This document shows positions 45,358-55,274 of a DNA stretch of 64,000 nucleotides, piece by piece. The position numbers and the translations under genes were made by a program. The notes under the pieces were generated by a model, which did no database searches, was not told the origin of the DNA, and was given only the letters and a program-made list of their open reading frames with translations. Source of the DNA: CAVQFB01 sp963711675 (GTDB lineage: Bacteria > Acidobacteriota > Terriglobia > Terriglobales > Acidobacteriaceae); contig CAVQFB010000011.1 of assembly GCA_963711675.1 (NCBI GenBank), positions 372,001 through 436,000 on the forward strand. Direction: 5' to 3'. Position 1 is the first letter of the stretch. Each line of letters starts with the position of its first letter.

Positions 45358-46293
45358 TCAGTGGCCCTCATCCTCCAGGAACTTTTCCACCTCGATCGCT
45401 GCCATGCAACCCGATCCGGACGCCGTGATCGCCTGCCGGTAGCGTCGGTCCTGCACATCGCCGCACGCATAGACTCCGGGTACGCGCGTTAAAACGTAGT
45501 CGTGCGTCTTCAAGTAGCCTTCCTGATCCATATCGAGTTGGCCCTCAAACACCTTCGCATTGGGAATATGACCAATGCCCAGAAACATAGCGCTGGTGGG
45601 GAAATCCCAGCTCTCGCCGGACTTCACATTCCGCAGGCGCAGCGACGTAACCTCTTTCTTGCTGGGCTCGAGAACGTCGTCCACCACGGTATCGGTCAGA
45701 AACTCAATCTTCGAATTAGCGCGGGCGCGGTCCAGCATGATTTTCGACGCGCGAAACTGCTCGCGGCGATGGATCAGCGTAACCTTGGTGGCAAATCGCG
45801 TCAGGAAGGTTGCTTCTTCCATCGCCGAATCGCCGCCGCCGATCACCGCGATTTCCTTGCCTGAGAAAAAGAAGCCGTCGCAGGTCGCGCACGAGGAAAC
45901 TCCGTGGCCGATCAGCGCCTGTTCGTTCGGAAGGCCCAGCCAGCGCGCCGAAGCTCCGCTCGCGATGATCAGAGTGCGGGTGTGAATCGTCTCATGTCCT
46001 ACGGTGAGCGCGAACGGGCGCTGGCTGAGATCGGCCTTGGCGACATGGCCCATGCGATATTCCGCGCCGAACCTGGTCGCCTGCTTGCGCATGTTCTCGA
46101 TGAGTTCGGGACCCTGAATGCCTTCGGGGAACCCTGGGAAATTCTCCACCAGGGTGGTCAGCGAAAGTTGACCGCCAGGTTCGTGGCCTTCGAGAACCAG
46201 CGGTTTCAGGTTGGCGCGCGCGGCGTAGAGCGCGGCGGTGTGTCCGGCGCAGCCGGACCCCATCACCACAACATTGCGGACTGAGTTTTCCAT
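45358..46293 (-). CDS. trxB: Thioredoxin-disulphide reductase
   Basis: 311 residues. FAD motif GSGCAGHTAALYAARA at the N-terminus, redox site Cys135-Ala-Thr-Cys138 in SSCATCDGFF, NADPH motif VIGGGDSAMEEATFL with HRREQFRAS, and the C-terminal GVYACGDVQDRRYRQA for FAD are all present. It reduces thioredoxin with NADPH. The gene lies alone with the UBP zinc-finger gene downstream. Confidence 0.94.
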   Translation of the reverse strand: MENSVRNVVVMGSGCAGHTAALYAARANLKPLVLEGHEPGGQLSLTTLVENFPGFPEGIQGPELIENMRKQATRFGAEYRMGHVAKADLSQRPFALTVGHETIHTRTLIIASGASARWLGLPNEQALIGHGVSSCATCDGFFFSGKEIAVIGGGDSAMEEATFLTRFATKVTLIHRREQFRASKIMLDRARANSKIEFLTDTVVDDVLEPSKKEVTSLRLRNVKSGESWDFPTSAMFLGIGHIPNAKVFEGQLDMDQEGYLKTHDYVLTRVPGVYACGDVQDRRYRQAITASGSGCMAAIEVEKFLEDEGH

Positions 46294-46374
46294 AGAGGTA
46301 ATTGTGTTAGATTGCCGAACGTCGATTTGGTTTCAGACGGCTCTTGTGGGCCCCAAGTCTCGCTGGCCGCACAC

Positions 46375-47121
46375 CTATGGCTTGCTTGCCGGCGGTTTCC
46401 TGGCGCCACTCTTCGCCGCTGGTTTCGTTGTGGCGGGCTTCGCGTTTGTCCGCGCCAGTTCGCCCGGTACCGTCTGCCTTGCTCCCAGCAGGCCGCGATA
46501 GTTCCCCACCACTGCGGTTGCGCTCTGGAACAGGGGCTCGTACGCGCTCTGGTCCGGCGCCGGAGCAGTCTCCGACCCCATACATCGCGCCAACACTACT
46601 GAGGACTTGCCGAACCGCTCCAGCCTGATCCGGGTGGTAGGAGTGCTGGTCGACAGCATCGCTGCCGGGCTAGTCACCGCCGACGCGCTGTCCTCGATCG
46701 TGAGCTCCATCAGTTCTTTCGGATCGCGCACCCTGAACACCAGCGTTTCCACCATGCTCTTAGGATCCACGCTGAACGAATATTGCACGGTGCTGAACAG
46801 CGCCTGCACGGAGAATTCGCGCCGGATTCGCACCCAAGTCGCGACCGAGGAATCGGCTGACATTTGCGCGCTCTCGCCCGCTTGCAGAAATCCGGGATTG
46901 TCCGACAACGTGGTGCGCCCACGATCGACCTCGAAGTCGGGGCTGAACAGCGGTTGCTTCGGAACTTTGGATAGAGCGGAGGCGATTTCCTTCTGCTCTT
47001 CGGCGGAAGGGGTACACACGTTCAGCATGTTGACCTTGACCTGCGGCGGCGGGGGTTGTTGCGCCCACAGCGGGACCGCCCAAGGCGCCAAAATCAGCAA
47101 GACAATACTTTTCGGAGACAC
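46375..47121 (-). CDS. Hypothetical exported protein
   Basis: 248 residues from a GTG. A signal peptide (IVLLILAPWAVPLWAQ) is followed by a beta-rich body (VATWVRIRREFSVQALFSTV, VETLVFRVRDPKELMELTIE) and a basic Ala/Pro/Lys C-terminus. I do not recognise a family. It is divergent from the small gene at 47203. Confidence 0.65.
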   Translation of the reverse strand: MSPKSIVLLILAPWAVPLWAQQPPPPQVKVNMLNVCTPSAEEQKEIASALSKVPKQPLFSPDFEVDRGRTTLSDNPGFLQAGESAQMSADSSVATWVRIRREFSVQALFSTVQYSFSVDPKSMVETLVFRVRDPKELMELTIEDSASAVTSPAAMLSTSTPTTRIRLERFGKSSVVLARCMGSETAPAPDQSAYEPLFQSATAVVGNYRGLLGARQTVPGELARTNAKPATTKPAAKSGARKPPASKP

Positions 47122-47190
47122 GGCGGCATTTTATCAGGCGACGGAGTTTGAACATGAACCTCTCGCCCCGGACTGTAGCAGCTTCGCAGG

Positions 47191-47196
47191 TAGAAT
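47191..47196 (+). promoter_or_regulatory. Candidate -10 of a near-leaderless gene
   Basis: TAGAAT ends six bases before the ATG at 47203, so transcription would begin at or next to the start codon. No ribosome site precedes the ATG at normal distance, and no good -35 was found. Confidence 0.35.
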
Positions 47197-47202
47197 AGAT
47201 TC

Positions 47203-47403
47203 ATGGCGAACTTGACTCTGGTTTACGGCTTGCGGCTGTTACCCTCGGAAGAGGTGGCGGAAGTCGGCGAGGCGACGTTGAAACTCAAGAACGGTCGCGA
47301 AGCCCACGTAACCATGCACATCCTCGAGGGCAGCAAGGAAGAGATCGAAAAACAGCTGCAGACGAGCCTGGAAGCCTTCTTCGACTTCTACCCTGAAATC
47401 TGA
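47203..47403 (+). CDS. Small conserved-looking hypothetical protein
   Basis: 66 residues: a beta-hairpin-like first part (LTLVYGLRLLPSEEVAEV, ATLKLKNGREAHVTMHI) and a C-terminal helix (SKEEIEKQLQTSLEAFFDFY). The frame is compact and acidic with good codon character. No family recognised. It precedes the phosphatase gene by 68 bases. Confidence 0.65.
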   Translation: MANLTLVYGLRLLPSEEVAEVGEATLKLKNGREAHVTMHILEGSKEEIEKQLQTSLEAFFDFYPEI

Positions 47404-47451
47404 GGCATTTCGCCGGATGCCCGGCGCCATACCAGCAATCCACGCTCCATC

Positions 47452-47457
47452 TATAAT
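47452..47457 (+). promoter_or_regulatory. Candidate -10 element of the phosphatase gene
   Basis: A perfect TATAAT lies 14 bases before the ATG at 47472, giving a leader of fewer than ten bases. The -35 region is weak (ATACCA). Confidence 0.4.
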
Positions 47458-47471
47458 CTAGGCTGGCAATC

Positions 47472-49656
47472 ATGGCTCTCTCCTATCAGCTCGCGCGCCA
47501 CAAGTTGAGCCAGCAAGGTCTTTGGCCGGAGAGTCGCGTAGCGCGTGCGGCCTGGTATGTGCTTGGCCTGGCTCTGTTCCTTTTTGTGGTGCAGAGGGTG
47601 GTCGGGATTGTTTCGGCCTTCCTGGGTGCAAAGCCTGGGGGGCTGGGTCTCCTTCCTGAGCAGTGTCGCTATCACCCTTTTTGCCGTGCTGGCCTTCCGC
47701 TGGCTCAAAGCCCGGATTCTTTGGCGACTGCGTAATCGCCTGATCGTCACTTACGTGTTCATCGGTGTTATTCCAGTCGTCCTCCTGGTAACGCTGGCGC
47801 TGGGGGCGTTCTACCTTTTTGCCGGACAGTTCGCCACCTTCATTGTCACCACCGGACTCAGTTCAGAGTTGAAGAGCCTGGAAAGCGCGAACGCTGCGAT
47901 CGCCCACGAAGTAGCCGGGAGGTTCCACAAGGGAACGCCGGTAGAACCGGCTTCCTTGCAGGGTTTGCGGCGGTCGAATAAGGCCTGGGCCGATCGTCAG
48001 CTGAGCGTGTGGCTGGATGACTCGCTGGTCCTCAACAGCTTGCCCGAGAACGTGGCTTTCGCTCCTCCCACACTTCCAGCGTTCCTGAAACCGCCGTTTC
48101 AGGGGATCGTGCGCGACGGCGACAGCCTGTTTTTGTGTGTGGCCAATCGAATAGAAGACAACGGCCATCGGTGGACCGTGGTCTCGAAGGAGCCGTTCGA
48201 TCAGCATATGCTGGAGAACCTCGCCACCAACCTCGGCGAGGTCACGCTTTATGCCTCGGGCTTGAATCTCAGTAAGGTCGACCCGGCAAACCGCAAGTCA
48301 GGGATCACGATCACGGAAGGTGACCAACCGCAATCCGCCGTCACCATCACGAGCAAGAAAGGAGACTACGTCCTGGACACGGGCAAAGCCCCCTTGTCTC
48401 CCACCTTCACGGCGGGTGCCTTGCCTGCTCCTCAAGGAAGTCTGGACCAGAAGGTTAATTTCGTGACCTCGGCGACGGTAGTGAATTGGAAGACGGGCGA
48501 CACCTCAAAGCCAGCTGCAGTCAGCGTGACGACCCGTCTCTCAGTGTTGTACAACCGGTTGTTCGAGGCCGTGGGAGATTTTGCCCCAGCGGTAGAGTTC
48601 GCCCTGGTTTTTGTGGCCGTCTTCTTCGCGATCATTGAGTTGTTGGCCCTGTTCGTCGGAACGCGACTCACCCGTAGTATTACCGGAGCGGTGGCGCAGA
48701 TCTACGTGGGGACAAACCACGTCAATCGCGGAGACTTCAGCCATCGCATTCCAGTTCGATCCAACGACCAGCTCGCGGCGTTGGCCCATTCCTTCAACTC
48801 GATGACTTCCTCCATCGAGAAGCTGATTCTGGAGCAGAAGGAAAAACAGCGCCTGGAAAACGAGCTGGTGATCGCGCAGGAAGTGCAGGCGCAGCTGTTC
48901 CCCAAAGAAATCCTGCAACTCGCGTCGCTGGAGATGCATGGCTTCTGCCGACCGGCACGCACCGTCAGCGGCGATTACTACGACTTCTTAGCGATCAATT
49001 CCGACAAGATGATTCTGGCCGTGGGTGACATCAGCGGAAAAGGAATCTCTGCCGCGCTGCTCATGGCGACGATCCACTCAGCAGTTCGCGCCTACAGCAT
49101 GGAGGGCCTCCCCGTTTTGCGCGAACCGGTCGCGGCAGGAAGCGTTTCAGGTTCGGAAGTGTTAACTGTCTCGAGGCTAAACGGGGCTGAGCTTTCCCCC
49201 GGGGCGTTGCTGTCCCTGCTGAATCATCAGCTCTACGAAAGCACACCGCCTGAAAAGTACGCCACGCTTTTTCTGGGCGTCTACGACTCGCAGTCGCGCC
49301 GCATCAACTACAGCAATGGCGGACACCTGCCTCCCGTGATCATCGGCGACGACGGTTCTCTGCAACGGCTGGATTGCGGCGGGACGGTGGTCGGGCTCTT
49401 TGACAATCGTTCTTTCGAGGAAGGCTCGGTCCAGCTCCGGCCCGGTGAAATATTTCTCGCCTACAGTGACGGCGTAACCGAACCGGAAAACGACTTCGGT
49501 GAATTCGGCGAGGGACGGCTGATCGACCTGGTGCGCGAAAACCGCCATCTGCCGCTGACGCATATTACAGAGGCCGTCACCGCCGCGGTTGACGACTGGA
49601 TCGGGCCACACGAGCAGCCCGATGATGTCACCCTGGTGCTCGCCCGGGCACGATAG
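47472..49656 (+). CDS. Membrane HAMP-SpoIIE (PP2C-type) phosphatase, one frameshift in a G6 run
   Basis: The first frame from 47472 gives a membrane helix (YVLGLALFLFVVQRVVGIV). Near 47640 a run of six G shifts the frame to GGWVSFLSSVAITLFAVLAF and then continues to 49656, about 727 residues in all. Two more membrane segments bracket a ~230-residue sensor part (VTYVFIGVIPVVLLVTLALG, FALVFVAVFFAIIELLALFV). HAMP (YVGTNHVNRGDFSHRIPVRS) and an RsbU/SpoIIE-type domain follow: VSGDYYDFLA, LAVGDISGKGISAALLMATI, YSNGGHLPPV, FLAYSDGVTEPEN. The metal-binding Asp residues are intact. It probably dephosphorylates an anti-sigma antagonist. Confidence 0.87.
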
Positions 49657-49917
49657 GTGAACGACGCACGGCGCTCGTGGCCTGCCCGCCTCGTGACCTC
49701 CCCGCGGGGATAATTCGTGCCAAAATATCGGCGGGGCAGAGGTCCGTGAGCCGGCCCCGAAAGCCTCGCAGGATTTCAGGATGGCTTGTTTCGGACGACT
49801 GCCCCGTGGGCTCCGCGGAATCTCCCTACGGAGATACGCCCCTACGCGGAGCCATCTCGCAAAACTTCAATATTTCTGGAGCTGCGGAAATCGGGCAGAG
49901 GACAGAAAAATAGAGCG

Positions 49918-50199
49918 CTAGCAGATCAAGGTGCAGAAGAGGGAAAGAAGCCTATGTGGATCTAGCGCAAGGCGGAAATTCTCGGGATGTGCCAGCCCGA
50001 TGGCTACGGTGGTCAATGGGCGATGCGCCACCGGCATCCTGATGATCGAAGGCACCGGTACCGAGAGCTTAGCTTTGGCCACGACGGGGGCGGTCCCGCC
50101 ATGGAAGGTAAAGTCGGGTAGATCGACCTGGGGCAGGATCAGGATCACTGCGAACAGGACTAGTTCGAAAATCAGAAGCGCCCAACGCCAACGCGACAT
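49918..50199 (-). CDS. Small single-pass membrane protein
   Basis: 93 residues. MSRWRWALLIFELVLFAVIL is a membrane helix, followed by a short periplasmic tail. GAAGGTTCT before the ATG at 50199 supports this start over the frame opening at 50214. No family recognised. Low complexity and isolation make it only moderately sure as a gene. Confidence 0.5.
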   Translation of the reverse strand: MSRWRWALLIFELVLFAVILILPQVDLPDFTFHGGTAPVVAKAKLSVPVPSIIRMPVAHRPLTTVAIGLAHPENFRLALDPHRLLSLFCTLIC

Positions 50200-50359
50200 A
50201 GAACCTTCAATCAAGCGTAGAAGTTATCTTTTGAACACAGCGTTGTCAATTGATTTGCTTACGCCAAAGATGCTGCTGTGCGTCTCACCGTCTGCACTAA
50301 GCCTGATGCATCCACGGAAAGGCGCTTTCTCCGCGACAGATCACATTCTCGTCCGTGGT

Positions 50360-52984
50360 TCATGACCCCGCGATCATCTCGTAGACCTTGCGGATCAGAT
50401 CCTGCACCGGGAAAGGCTTTTGCAGGAATGAGGTCTTGGCGTTGGTCACGATCTTGGGGATGGATTCACTGGCATAGCCGGACACGAATACTACTTTAAG
50501 GTCAGGCCTTCGCAATCGCATGTGTTCGACCAGTTCGTCTCCTGCCATCCCGGGCATGATCACATCGGTCACGAGCAGGTCGATCCCGCCGGACTGTCCG
50601 TCAACCATGGCCAGAGCCTCCATGCCGTCGCCCGCTACAAGAACGGTGTAGCCTCTTTCTTCCAGGACCGCCTGCGCGAGTTTTCGCACCGCCGCATCGT
50701 CTTCCACAAGCAGCACCGTTCCCGCCCCTTTCGGTGGCAGATCGAGAACGGCCTTTTGCGCCGCTGGTTCCGTCTTTCCTTCGGCGGGCGGGAGGTAGAC
50801 TTTAAAAACGGACCCGAGCCCAGGTTCGCTGTAGACCGAGATGTAGCCTCCGCTCTGCTGCACGATTCCGTAGACCGTGGCGAGCCCCAGGCCGGTGCCT
50901 TTTCCCACCTCTTTGGTGGTGAAGAAGGGTTCAAAGATGTGGGCGCGCGTCTCCGCATCCATGCCTGTTCCGGTGTCGCTTACCGATAACACGACATAGC
51001 GGCCCGGCTGCAGGGATGGATCCTGGTGAGCGATGTTCTCGTCGAACTCGACATTACTGGTTTCGACTACCACCCGGCCTCCACTCGGGGTCGCGTCACT
51101 GGCGTTCACCGCCAGATTCATGATGACCTGCTCCATCTGGGCGGGATCGGCGCGCACCAGCCATAAATCGGGGGAGGTTCGGATGACGACCTCGATATCT
51201 TCGCGAATAAGACGCCGCAGAATCGAGTCGGTCTCATGCACGACCCGGTTCAGATCAAGAATCTTTGGAGCGAGCACCTGCTTGCGTCCGAAAGCGAGCA
51301 ATTGAAGAGTCAGGTTGGCCGCGCGATCGGTCGCGTGCAGCACTTGCTCGGCCTCCCGGTGTTCGGGAGTACCGGGACGGAAGCGGCGCATCAGAATCTC
51401 GGTGTACCCGTGAATGACGGAGAGCAGGTTGTTGAAGTCGTGGGCCACGCCGCCGGCCAGACGCCCGACAGCTTCCATCTTTTGCGCCTGCCTGAGCTGT
51501 GCTTCCAGACGCCGTTGTTCCGTCACCTCCCGCTGCGTCCCCCACACCCGAATCAGGCAGCCGTTTTCAACCACGCCGCTGATGTTATTCAGGAAGTAGC
51601 GGGCATGACCGCTGGCATCAACGTCCAGTGATTCCCCATCGACCACCTTGTAGCCGCCGTTGAGAAAATGATGAGCGAGGGAAAGATTCTCGGGCTGAGC
51701 AATGTCGAACAATTCACGCACCGCGCGGCCCTGCATTTCCTCCGCCGAGGCGAACCCATGGAGTTTGGCCAGAGCATCGTTGCACTCCGCAAAATAGAGA
51801 TTCTCTCTCAGGTGTGCCACTTGCTCTGAAGCTGGCGCAGTGATGGAGAGAGGCTCCCTGAGTTCGCAGCGCCAGATGCCTTCGGTGCTGTGTGCGATGT
51901 AGGCCCGGTAGCGTTCTCGCTCTCGCTGCCCTTCTCGCTCCGCTCTTTCCAGGTCCGCCAGCATCCGATTGATCAGCCCGGCAAGTTGCGCGAGTTCGTC
52001 CTTGCCCGCAGCCGTCACCCGCACGGAAAGATCACCGCGGTTGCCGATCGCAGCGACGCTGTCCCCTAAGCCAACCAGACGTGAAAGCACTTCACGCTCG
52101 AGCAGATACATCATTACCGCACTGAACACGACACCGAGCACACATGCCCAGGCGATGACGTAGATCTCCGTCAACTTCCCTTCCCGATACAGGGTTCGCG
52201 GCAGGCGCACACTCAGCAACAGCGCGGGACGGCCTTCCACATCACTGATCAACTGGTATCCGCGAATGAAGTCTTCGCTCTCCGGACGGCTGGCAATCGG
52301 CGTCAGGCGAGAGAGTTGACTTTGAACAGCGCGCGCATCGGCGGGGAGTTCAGGGTCGTCGAGACGGTAGACCTGAAGATCCATCCGGGTCAGGAGCCCC
52401 AGACGGTGAATCTCGTCGGCATCCAGTCGGCGCCCCATAACCAGGGTACCCCGGGGCGGCCCTTCGCCGGACGACTTCAGAATCGGCGCGGACGCAACCA
52501 TCATCGGCCCGTTAGATAGAAGAATGATGCCGGCCGTGACACCCGGCGCCACCGGCTGACGTCCATGAAAACCTAGGCGCGCGAGCTTTTCCAGGATATT
52601 GCTCGGAATGTTGGCTCCCGAAGTATCAGACTCGGGAAGGCCCCGAAATATGATTTGGCCGGAAGCGTTCAGATACTCGACCAGATGCAAGCGCATGGTG
52701 CCGTACGCGGAGCTGGGAAAGTTTTCTTCCGAAAAGTTGGGATCCCCGTGCACGACAAAATTGTAGGCGGCATCCCATTGAGCATCGTCGCGGGCGATCG
52801 TGCTGAGCTGATCAAGTTCGTTTTCCAGCGCGGTCGAAGCGCGCTCCACGTGATTTTGGACCTGTTCGTTCTCGAATACAGCGAAGCGACTGAGCAGAGT
52901 GACGCGGCTAAGAAGCGCGAACGCCACCAGAAGGCCCAGTAAGGTAGCGCCGATGATGACCAGCGTCTTGAGGCGCAGCGTCAC
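50360..52984 (-). CDS. Hybrid sensor histidine kinase (CHASE4-HAMP-PAS-HisKA-HATPase-REC)
   Basis: 874 residues. Two membrane helices (VIIGATLLGLLVAFALLSRV; IYVIAWACVLGVVFSAVMMY) enclose a CHASE4-type periplasmic sensor (LSTIARDDAQWDAAYNFV). HAMP and PAS follow, then the phospho-His in GVAHDFNNLLSVIHGYTEIL, ATPase N, G1 and G2 boxes (MNLAVNASDAT, SVSDTGTGMD, KGTGLGLATVYG), and a C-terminal receiver with Asp in LLVTDVIMPG. The HDFNN form marks the HPK4-like group common in hybrid kinases. No separate response regulator is adjacent. Confidence 0.93.
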   Translation of the reverse strand: MTLRLKTLVIIGATLLGLLVAFALLSRVTLLSRFAVFENEQVQNHVERASTALENELDQLSTIARDDAQWDAAYNFVVHGDPNFSEENFPSSAYGTMRLHLVEYLNASGQIIFRGLPESDTSGANIPSNILEKLARLGFHGRQPVAPGVTAGIILLSNGPMMVASAPILKSSGEGPPRGTLVMGRRLDADEIHRLGLLTRMDLQVYRLDDPELPADARAVQSQLSRLTPIASRPESEDFIRGYQLISDVEGRPALLLSVRLPRTLYREGKLTEIYVIAWACVLGVVFSAVMMYLLEREVLSRLVGLGDSVAAIGNRGDLSVRVTAAGKDELAQLAGLINRMLADLERAEREGQRERERYRAYIAHSTEGIWRCELREPLSITAPASEQVAHLRENLYFAECNDALAKLHGFASAEEMQGRAVRELFDIAQPENLSLAHHFLNGGYKVVDGESLDVDASGHARYFLNNISGVVENGCLIRVWGTQREVTEQRRLEAQLRQAQKMEAVGRLAGGVAHDFNNLLSVIHGYTEILMRRFRPGTPEHREAEQVLHATDRAANLTLQLLAFGRKQVLAPKILDLNRVVHETDSILRRLIREDIEVVIRTSPDLWLVRADPAQMEQVIMNLAVNASDATPSGGRVVVETSNVEFDENIAHQDPSLQPGRYVVLSVSDTGTGMDAETRAHIFEPFFTTKEVGKGTGLGLATVYGIVQQSGGYISVYSEPGLGSVFKVYLPPAEGKTEPAAQKAVLDLPPKGAGTVLLVEDDAAVRKLAQAVLEERGYTVLVAGDGMEALAMVDGQSGGIDLLVTDVIMPGMAGDELVEHMRLRRPDLKVVFVSGYASESIPKIVTNAKTSFLQKPFPVQDLIRKVYEMIAGS

Positions 52985-53157
52985 AGACTCACCTGTTCAG
53001 CGGACATCGCAATTCGAGAACCCTGCGAGCGATCACCAGCCGGAGTGGAACATTCTATGCGCGGAAGTTGTGGATTACGAAGGCGAGAAGGGCACGCCAT
53101 TCCGTCGTCGCGAGAAAATTGTGATCGTTACGCAAGCATGATGATGCCAGCGTCTTG

Positions 53158-54219
53158 TTATTTGTTCTTGGTGCCTTTCGGGAGGATGGCAACTCTGGTG
53201 GTAACCTTCTGCCCTTTCTCCATCCCTCCAATCGTGATTAAGCCCACCGGCGTGACAATCAGTCCACGATGATCCATGGTGGGATCAGGTATGTTATCGC
53301 TGATCGTCTCCCACTTGCTGCCTTTTACATCCCAAGCGAAGGTCACGGGTGAAGGTTCCGACGGACGACCGTCGTATCCGATGCCATCGTAGTTGTAAGG
53401 ATTGTCGGTGCCGCCGGAGAAGTAAATCCTGGGCTCCTTGCCCGAAGTTCCTGCGGCGATGCGGTAGCGCGCACTCCCGGGATGAGCTGGAATCTTGCTC
53501 CACACAATCCTGGTTAGATCGTGATGATCAATCTTGCCCATCCAGCACTCGTCCGATGCGATGTAGCGCGGACTCGCCCCTGCCGGATTTTTGTACGCGC
53601 CGTCCACATAAATAATGGTGTTGCCGATCAGCGCCCCGGCGTGCCCGAACACGGGGGTCCCTGGAATCGGAGTGCCCTGACGCCAGACGTTCTTCTCCGT
53701 ATCGTAAATCTGCACATTGCGTACTGCGTCGTTATTGGACCAGCCACCGATGAGGTAGACGTAGCGGTCGCGGTATTCGCCACTCACCGCGTCGTCGACA
53801 GGAACGGGAATGTCGGCGCCCCGATACCAGCGATGATCGACCGGTTCGTAGACGTCAACATCCGGAATTGTGCCTTCAGAGCCGTCACCCGCAACCACGT
53901 ACCCGCCGAAGAGGAAAATATGCCCGCGGAGTCCGATGGCGGTGGCTGCCAGGCGGCCCGCCGTGCCGGGAATCTGGCGCAATTCAGTCCACTTTCCGGC
54001 CCCAAGGTCGAGCTGGTAGGCGCTGTTGCTTACTTCTTTCCAAGTTTTGCCGGGGCCGAGGCCCATCATTGTGAACAAGGAAAGATGCTTGCCAACCTTC
54101 AAGCTCGCCACTGCGTTGTTCGAGACCGGAGCCGGCAAGGGCGCGAAGCGTGGCGCCGCAGCACGAAGTGACACGACAAGGACAGCCGGGAGAACCAGGA
54201 GCGACAGGAATTTCTTCAT
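53158..54219 (-). CDS. Exported kelch-repeat protein
   Basis: 353 residues with a signal peptide (FLSLLVLPAVLVVSLRAAA). About five kelch-type blades are visible (HIFLFGGYVVAGDGSEGTIP, RYVYLIGGWSNNDAVRNVQI, NTIIYVDGAYKN, RIYFSGGTDNPYNYDGIGYD, GLITIGGMEKGQ), giving a beta-propeller like the NanM/galactose-oxidase fold. It may be an epimerase or a binding protein; no sugar genes adjoin it. Confidence 0.82.
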   Translation of the reverse strand: MKKFLSLLVLPAVLVVSLRAAAPRFAPLPAPVSNNAVASLKVGKHLSLFTMMGLGPGKTWKEVSNSAYQLDLGAGKWTELRQIPGTAGRLAATAIGLRGHIFLFGGYVVAGDGSEGTIPDVDVYEPVDHRWYRGADIPVPVDDAVSGEYRDRYVYLIGGWSNNDAVRNVQIYDTEKNVWRQGTPIPGTPVFGHAGALIGNTIIYVDGAYKNPAGASPRYIASDECWMGKIDHHDLTRIVWSKIPAHPGSARYRIAAGTSGKEPRIYFSGGTDNPYNYDGIGYDGRPSEPSPVTFAWDVKGSKWETISDNIPDPTMDHRGLIVTPVGLITIGGMEKGQKVTTRVAILPKGTKNK

Positions 54220-54286
54220 TTAAAGATATCTTCTCGCAAAGAGCGTAACACCACCAGCGCCGCGCGTCAGAGGGTTATTCGGGTGC

Positions 54287-55213
54287 TCACCGCAGCGTGG
54301 GCTGCGGCTCCGCAGTCGTCTGTACCAACTCAGGCGAAATCGGGAGCGCAAGCAGGCCGGTGGTTAGCCTCTCATACCACACCGTCTCGCTGGCGCGCTG
54401 CCACAGTCGACTGCCAATCCACCACAGCATCAGGAGTTCGAACATGAGAAAGGAAATTCCCGCCCTTGACCCCGGGATGTAGGCCCACATCCAAAGCGCA
54501 AAGGCCAACGCTAACCACGCCGTGAAACTAATTCGGCAGTAAATCCAGAACAGACTCCCGAAATGACCGAAGGTGATTCTCCTGGCGCGGCCAAGGGCGC
54601 GCCACATGGAGCGTTCCTTTTGGGCCACCGCTACGACTTGCGCCATGTCGAACCAGAGTCTCACCGTCATCGCCAGGAGGATGACCACCAGGAAGCCGGC
54701 CACCTCCACCCAGAAACCGAGTTTCTCCTGCGGCGCGTCATCCGCCAGAGTTCCTGACCACTTGTTGACCGTGGAAGCAAGAATCAAGACCGGAGTCATG
54801 ACGATCAGCAGGAAGATCAGCAGCCTGACCCAGCGCCAGAAATACGTTCCTGCCGCGTGGAAGAATTCTCCCGTCGTAAGCTTGCGATCCAGCGCATATG
54901 CGCTGAGGATTCCCCCGGTCAGGAACAAAGCGAAGACAAAATAGATCAAGACGAAAGGAATTGTAGACGTCGTGTGAGACCAGAAAGACACCTCCGGATT
55001 AGCAGAAAGCTCCAGAAATGCCATTACGTCGAAACCATTAGCCAGGCGTTGAGAGTGCAGGCTTTGGTCTGTGACTTTGCCCAGATGCGATGTGACCGGA
55101 ATGGCGCTGAACGTCGCGGTCAGAAGATTCACGATAAACAGCCACCAAAGCGCGCGCTGGTAGCGCCATACGCGCCGCGCGCCCTCCCGAAGAACTCCAC
55201 TTCCCTGGGCCAT
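54287..55213 (-). CDS. Multi-pass membrane protein
   Basis: 308 residues with about six hydrophobic helices (ALWWLFIVNLLTATFSAIPV, FVLIYFVFALFLTGGILSAY, LLIFLLIVMTPVLILAS, VAGFLVVILLAMTVRLWFDM, AWLALAFALWMWAYI, ISFLMFELLMLWWIGSRLW). No transporter motif was recognised. It follows the M1 peptidase gene by 61 bases in the same direction, so cotranscription is likely. Function unknown. Confidence 0.75.
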   Translation of the reverse strand: MAQGSGVLREGARRVWRYQRALWWLFIVNLLTATFSAIPVTSHLGKVTDQSLHSQRLANGFDVMAFLELSANPEVSFWSHTTSTIPFVLIYFVFALFLTGGILSAYALDRKLTTGEFFHAAGTYFWRWVRLLIFLLIVMTPVLILASTVNKWSGTLADDAPQEKLGFWVEVAGFLVVILLAMTVRLWFDMAQVVAVAQKERSMWRALGRARRITFGHFGSLFWIYCRISFTAWLALAFALWMWAYIPGSRAGISFLMFELLMLWWIGSRLWQRASETVWYERLTTGLLALPISPELVQTTAEPQPTLR

Positions 55214-55274
55214 AGTTGTCAGTCTCGCTCTTTATTCACTCAAGAAACGCTATCAGCCAAGACGTTTTCCTGCG

